A DNA stretch of 64,000 nucleotides from Haloterrigena turkmenica DSM 5511 (GTDB lineage Archaea; Halobacteriota; Halobacteria; Halobacteriales; Natrialbaceae), in assembly GCF_000025325.1 (NCBI RefSeq), contig NC_013743.1:434001-498000 (forward strand). Direction: 5' to 3'. The position numbers and the translations under genes are program-made. Numbering within the stretch: the first letter of the stretch is position 1; the number at the start of each line of letters is the position of its first letter. The notes under the pieces are model-generated. The model had not been told where the DNA came from. It did no database searches and saw only the letters and a list, made by a program, of their open reading frames with translations. Below are positions 60,394 through 64,000 of the stretch, piece after piece.

Positions 60394-60933
60394 ATGCCCG
60401 ACTCGGTGTTCCTCTCCGGCGACAGCGTCGATCTCCGACCGATCGAGGAGGACGACCTCGAGTTCCTGCGGCCGGCGGTCAACGACCGGCGCATCTGGCG
60501 ACCGATCGGCCGGTCCCGTCCCGTCAACCGCGAGCAGGAACGGGAGTTTTTCGAGGACGTCGTCTGCAACGACGACACGGTGAACCTCCTGATCGTCACC
60601 GATTCGACACCGATCGGGACGGTCGCCTTCAACGGGATCGACTGGGAGGCCGACCGGGCGGAAATCGGCTACTGGATCGCGCCCGACCACCACCGGCAGG
60701 GGTACGCCACCGACGCGGTCGAGCGGTTCGTCACCTACGGCTTCGACCAGCTCGGGCTGCACAAGATCACGGCCCGCGTGTTCGAGTTCAACGAGGCCTC
60801 ACAGCGGCTGCTCGAGTCGATCGGATTCACCAAAGAGGGAATTCATCGCGACGAGGTGTTCGTCGACGGCGACTACCAGGACACGTACTGGTACGGACTC
60901 CTCGAAGCGAACTGGCGCTCGCGGGTCGACTGA
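60394..60933 (+). CDS. GNAT acetyltransferase, RimJ/RimL-like
   Basis: 179 residues. Complete GNAT fold: VDLRPIEEDDLEFLRPAVND, TPIGTVAFNGIDWEADRAEIGYWIAPDHHRQGYATDAVERFVTYGF (acetyl-CoA motif H-R-Q-G-Y-A-T) and the C-terminal FEFNEASQRLLESIGFTKEGIHRDEVFVDGDYQD. Acetylates protein N-termini or small molecules; substrate unknown. TATA-like AATATTTTTTAC lies about 25-35 bases upstream. Confidence 0.93.
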   Translation: MPDSVFLSGDSVDLRPIEEDDLEFLRPAVNDRRIWRPIGRSRPVNREQEREFFEDVVCNDDTVNLLIVTDSTPIGTVAFNGIDWEADRAEIGYWIAPDHHRQGYATDAVERFVTYGFDQLGLHKITARVFEFNEASQRLLESIGFTKEGIHRDEVFVDGDYQDTYWYGLLEANWRSRVD

Positions 60934-61024
60934 CCGCGCCTCGTGCGGACTGCTGGACGTCAGTTCCGGTGCACCCACGATTCCGTCCAGTGGATACGCC
61001 GGGAAATCGGTACGGCAGACCGTA

Positions 61025-61819
61025 TCAGTCCAGCGGCTCCGGCGCTGGCGGCGCCCGCCGTTTGTGTTCGCTGCGTTCGTACATTCCGCGGACCTTCTCG
61101 ACGGTCTCCGCCTCGACCTCGAGCAGGCGGGCCGTCGCGTCGACCGACAGCGGGCCGTCGATATGGGTCGCCAGAATCGAGTCGAGCGTCTCGTAGCTGA
61201 CGCCCATCTCGTCCTCGTCGGTCTGGTCGGCCCACAGCTCCGCGGTGGCCGTCTTCGCGGCCAGTTCCTCGGGGACGCCGACGTGGCGGGCGAGCTGGCG
61301 GACCTGCGCCTTGTAGAGGTTGCCGATCGGGTGGCAGTCGACCGCGCCGTCGCCGTACTTGGTGAAGTAGCCGACCGCGGCCTCGCTGCGGTTGCCCGTG
61401 CCCAGAACCAATCGCTCCTCGTGGTTCGCGACGAGGTAGTTCAACACTGCACGAGCGCGCGCTCGTGCGTTGCCGACGGCCTCGCGGTCGCCCTCCGCTT
61501 CGGGGTAGGCCTCGAGCAGCGCGTCGACGATGGGCTCGACCTCGATGACGTCGTAGCTGATCTCTAGGTCCTGGGCGACCCGCTCGGCGTCGCTCATGTT
61601 CCCCTCGCTGCTGACTCGAGCCGGGAGAACGAGCCCGTGGACGTTCTCGGCGCCCAGCGCCTCGACGGCGAGGTGGGCGGTGAGCGTGCTGTCGATTCCG
61701 CCCGAAAGCCCCAATACGGTCCCGTCGGCGTCGGCGGCGTCGACCTGCGACCGAATGAACTCGGTGATGTGTTCGCGTCGCCGTTCCAGTTCCGCCTCCG
61801 AGAAGCGAAGGTCGAGCAT
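61025..61819 (-). CDS. nadE: NAD+ synthase (NH3-dependent)
   Basis: 264 residues. P-loop LGLSGGIDSTLTAHLA at about 37-52, RARARAVLNYLVANHEERLVLGTGNRSEAAVGYFTKYGDGAVD in the middle (deamido-NAD and ATP sites), IGNLYKAQVRQLARHVG and the ending KVRGMYERSEHKRRAPP. Last step of NAD synthesis, using ammonia. Normal length; no glutaminase domain. Confidence 0.96.
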   Translation of the reverse strand: MLDLRFSEAELERRREHITEFIRSQVDAADADGTVLGLSGGIDSTLTAHLAVEALGAENVHGLVLPARVSSEGNMSDAERVAQDLEISYDVIEVEPIVDALLEAYPEAEGDREAVGNARARARAVLNYLVANHEERLVLGTGNRSEAAVGYFTKYGDGAVDCHPIGNLYKAQVRQLARHVGVPEELAAKTATAELWADQTDEDEMGVSYETLDSILATHIDGPLSVDATARLLEVEAETVEKVRGMYERSEHKRRAPPAPEPLD

Positions 61820-61987
61820 CTGTCTGGGCGTTCGTACGGCTGGCCCGTCCTAATAGCCTCGCCTCGACGGCGAAAAGTGGACGACTGTCCGATCGGTGAA
61901 CTGTCGGTCGACTATTCACCGCAGCCAAACTGTGTGTCATGTTAACTTCTACCAATCACTAAATACGCAGACGGAGAACGCTCTCCT

Positions 61988-62740
61988 ATGCAGGCGCTCG
62001 AACAACGCGACTTCGAAACCGACGTCCAGCGGGAGGTGTACGACTTCGTCGAGCAAAACGGGGCCGTCGAACGGCAGCAGTTGAAAGCGGCGTTCTCGTT
62101 CGACGCCGACGAACTCGAGGAAACGCTGTCGACCCTCGAGGATGACGGGTTCGTCGAAACCGAGGACGGGCTCGTGCGGTTGTCGATCGACATCGGCGAA
62201 GAGAAGACGCACACGACCGACGATCTGGAGTATACGATCCGACCGGCCGAACAGAGCGATCTGCGGGGGATCGTGGGCGTGATGCGACAGGTCGCCGAGG
62301 AGAACGACTACCTCGTCGCCGAGACGATCGTCGACCTGCTCGACCACGAGGAGGTCGTGTTCCGGCACAACGACATCACGTCTCGAATTTTCTTCGTCGC
62401 AACGGTCGACGACGACGTCGTCGGCTGGGTCCATCTGCAGGCGCCCAACTACGAGAAACTCTCTCACACCGCGGAGCTGACCATGGGCGTGCTCGAGGAG
62501 TACCGCGGTCACGGCATCGGAAGCAATCTCCTCGAGCGGGGGCTCCAGTGGGCCACTGAAAACGAGTACGATAAAGTGTACCAGAGTTTGCCCGCGACAA
62601 ACCAGGACGCCATCAGGTTCCTCGAGAACCACCGCTGGGAGACCGAGGCGATTCGCAAGGCCCACTACAAGATCGACGACCAGTACGTCGCCGAACAGAT
62701 GATGGCCGTCATGACCGGTCAGTCCCTACTCCCCTCGTAA
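61988..62740 (+). CDS. GNAT acetyltransferase with N-terminal winged helix
   Basis: 250 residues. Residues 10-68 form a winged-helix-like domain (VQREVYDFVEQNGAVERQQLKAAFSFDADELEETLSTLEDDGFVE). Residues ~80-250 form a GNAT domain with YTIRPAEQSDLRGIVGVM, TMGVLEEYRGHGIGSNLLERGLQWA (acetyl-CoA motif) and NQDAIRFLENHRWETEAIRKAHY. The DNA-binding part suggests an acetyltransferase acting on or near chromatin or its own promoter; no partner is known. Confidence 0.9.
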   Translation: MQALEQRDFETDVQREVYDFVEQNGAVERQQLKAAFSFDADELEETLSTLEDDGFVETEDGLVRLSIDIGEEKTHTTDDLEYTIRPAEQSDLRGIVGVMRQVAEENDYLVAETIVDLLDHEEVVFRHNDITSRIFFVATVDDDVVGWVHLQAPNYEKLSHTAELTMGVLEEYRGHGIGSNLLERGLQWATENEYDKVYQSLPATNQDAIRFLENHRWETEAIRKAHYKIDDQYVAEQMMAVMTGQSLLPS

Positions 62741-63021
62741 TCGCACCCCGGTCGGCGGCCTCACACCCGATTTTCGCCTGACAGAACCCGGAATTGCCAC
62801 GGGACGACGCTCGTGCGGTCAGACGGATGGGATCCGAGTGGCGTCCCGGTGAGGACCCAGGTTCTCACGCGCCGCCGACAGGCGACCGGTCAGATTGCCG
62901 TCGCTCGTGGCCACACGATCGCGATCCGGCGGCTTTCCGGTGCGCTCGAGGGTTCCCGGTCCGCCGATCGCGCGTCGCCGTCCGTTCCTTTTAATACGAG
63001 CCGTGCCTGAATTCGATACGA

Positions 63022-63092
63022 GCGCTGGTGGTCTAGTGGTAGGACATGAGCTTCCCAAGCTCATAGCCCGGGTTCAATTCCCGGTCAGCGCA
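63022..63092 (+). tRNA. tRNA-Gly (anticodon CCC)
   Basis: Acceptor GCGCTGG/TCAGCGC (one mispair at the inner end) with A73, anticodon stem TGAGC/GCTCA around TTCCCAA (anticodon CCC), T arm CCCGGGTTCAATTCCCGG. TATA-like CTTTTAATAC lies at 62988-62997, 25-34 bases upstream. No downstream duplications. Confidence 0.95.
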
Positions 63093-63197
63093 TTTTCGGT
63101 CGACTACCACACCGATAGATTTGTCTCCTGATCGTAGTACACTCGAGAGCCGAGTACACGTCACCGCGGACAGCAAAACACGCCCAAAAACCGCCTG

Positions 63198-64000
63198 CTA
63201 GATACCCATCGCTTCGATCTGCTCCTGATACCGATTCCGGATCGTCACCTCGGTCACCTGCGCGACCTCGGCGATTTCGCGCTGAGTCTTCTTCTCGTTA
63301 CAGAGCAGCGAGGCGGCGTAGATCGCGGCGGCGGCGTAGCCCGTGGGCGACTTGCCCGACAGCAGTCCCTTCTCGGTCGTCGTGTCGATGATCTCGGTGG
63401 CCTTGGCCTGGACCTCCTCCGAGAGGTCGAGCTCCGAGCAAAAGCGCGGCGTGTACTGTTTCGGATCGACGGGCTCCATCTCGAGGCTGAGCTCCTGGGC
63501 GACGTAGCGGTAGGTGCGGCCGATCTCCTTGCGCTCGACGCGGGAGACGGCGGCGACCTCCTCTAAGCTGCGGGGAATGCCCTCCATGCGGCAGGCGGCG
63601 TAGAGGGTGCTGGTGGCGACGCCCTCGATGGAGCGCCCGCGGATGAGGTCCTCGTCTAACGCGCGGCGGTAGATGACGCAGGCGACCTCGCGGACCGACC
63701 GGGGAATGCCCAGCGAGGAGGCCATCCGATCGATCTCGCTGAGGGCGAACTGTAGGTTGCGTTCGCCGGCGTCCTTGGTGCGGATGCGTTCCTGCCACTT
63801 GCGCAGGCGGCGCATCTGGCTGCGCTTGTCCGCAGAGATCGAGCGGCCGTAGGCGTCCTGGTTCTTCCAGTCGATGGAGGTCGTCAGCCCCTTGTCGTGC
63901 ATCGTCTGGGTCGTCGGCGCGCCGACGCGGGACTTGCTCTGTCGCTCCGAGTGGTTGAACGCGCGCCACTCCGGGCCGTGGTCGATGTTCGAGCCTTCGA
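63198..64000 (-). CDS. tfb: Transcription initiation factor TFB, 5' part outside window
   Basis: 267 residues to the window edge; the N-terminal zinc ribbon lies beyond it. Present are the end of the linker with the B-finger ([20 protein letters not shown]), the B-linker ([19 protein letters not shown]), and two cyclin folds: the first at about [21 protein letters not shown] through [13 protein letters not shown], the second from [20 protein letters not shown] to [18 protein letters not shown] (recognition helix). It recruits RNA polymerase to TATA/TBP. Haloarchaea have several TFBs; which one this is cannot be said. Confidence 0.95.
   Translation of the reverse strand, partial: EGSNIDHGPEWRAFNHSERQSKSRVGAPTTQTMHDKGLTTSIDWKNQDAYGRSISADKRSQMRRLRKWQERIRTKDAGERNLQFALSEIDRMASSLGIPRSVREVACVIYRRALDEDLIRGRSIEGVATSTLYAACRMEGIPRSLEEVAAVSRVERKEIGRTYRYVAQELSLEMEPVDPKQYTPRFCSELDLSEEVQAKATEIIDTTTEKGLLSGKSPTGYAAAAIYAASLLCNEKKTQREIAEVAQVTEVTIRNRYQEQIEAMGI

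Noticed and set aside
1-64000. rRNA operon or insertion sequences with transposase
   Set aside because: No conserved rRNA blocks and no DDE/HUH transposase motifs were seen in any frame.

Overview
The window is chromosomal DNA of an extremely halophilic archaeon (class Halobacteria). The evidence is the high G+C content, Asp/Glu-rich proteins, TATA boxes 25-30 bases before leaderless starts, an archaeal RNase P RNA, a tRNA with an archaeal-type intron, TFB, tandem-fold histone, RPA/RPAP proteins, a CCA-adding enzyme of the archaeal class and many haloarchaea-only small families. The gene content resembles Natrinema/Haloterrigena-type Natrialbaceae, but that genus-level guess comes from memory.

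Layout. 1-3.6 kb: ABC ATPase (cut by the edge), membrane sensor-domain protein, an HTH gene with two tiny DUF7521-like membrane proteins, and AMMECR1. 3.7-4.2 kb: rnpB. 4.4-6.6 kb: a secreted protein made of five Gln/Asn-ladder repeats that looks curli-like, with a small secreted beta-sandwich gene upstream. 6.9-13 kb: FilR1-type regulator, tRNA-Arg, RPA2-like ssDNA-binding protein, histone, histone deacetylase and CCA-adding enzyme. 13-18 kb: intron-bearing tRNA-Asn, PD-(D/E)XK nuclease, a NikR-like regulator facing two CobW/COG0523 GTPases, and MoaB. 18-20.7 kb: a CAU tRNA used as the target of a small integrated element (oxidoreductase plus decayed integrase). 21-33.7 kb: HalOD1, PadR, Csp, transporter, aminopeptidase, reductases, MptD and an ABC exporter. 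33.7-37.3 kb: tRNA-Val and tRNA-Phe, each followed by duplicated tRNA 3' ends, plus two decayed ParB-like paralogues. 37.3-47 kb: membrane proteins, tRNA-His, an MhqO/MhqD-like pair and rpa3-rpap3. 47-56 kb: sulfite oxidase, a ba3-type oxidase cluster (cba) and a SafE-like protein with a copper P-type ATPase. 56-64 kb: CDGSH protein, methyltransferase, epimerase, tRNA-Thr, enoyl-CoA hydratase, acetyltransferases, nadE, tRNA-Gly and a TFB cut by the right edge.

Systems that work together: chromatin and ssDNA (RPA2, histone, deacetylase; rpa3-rpap3); metal handling (NikR-like, two CobW GTPases, copper ATPase feeding the ba3 oxidase); molybdopterin (MoaB, sulfite oxidase); quinone/aromatic detoxification (MhqO/MhqD-like).

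The two most unusual signals are (1) the putative functional amyloid at 4381-5898, with a possible chaperone-like partner and a palindromic operator, and (2) a window-wide family of small hairpins with triloops (mostly GNA) and tandem G-A steps. These hairpins form arrays together with duplicated tRNA 3' ends behind five of the eight tRNA genes. Function assignments rest on motif reading and memory only; no database search was run.
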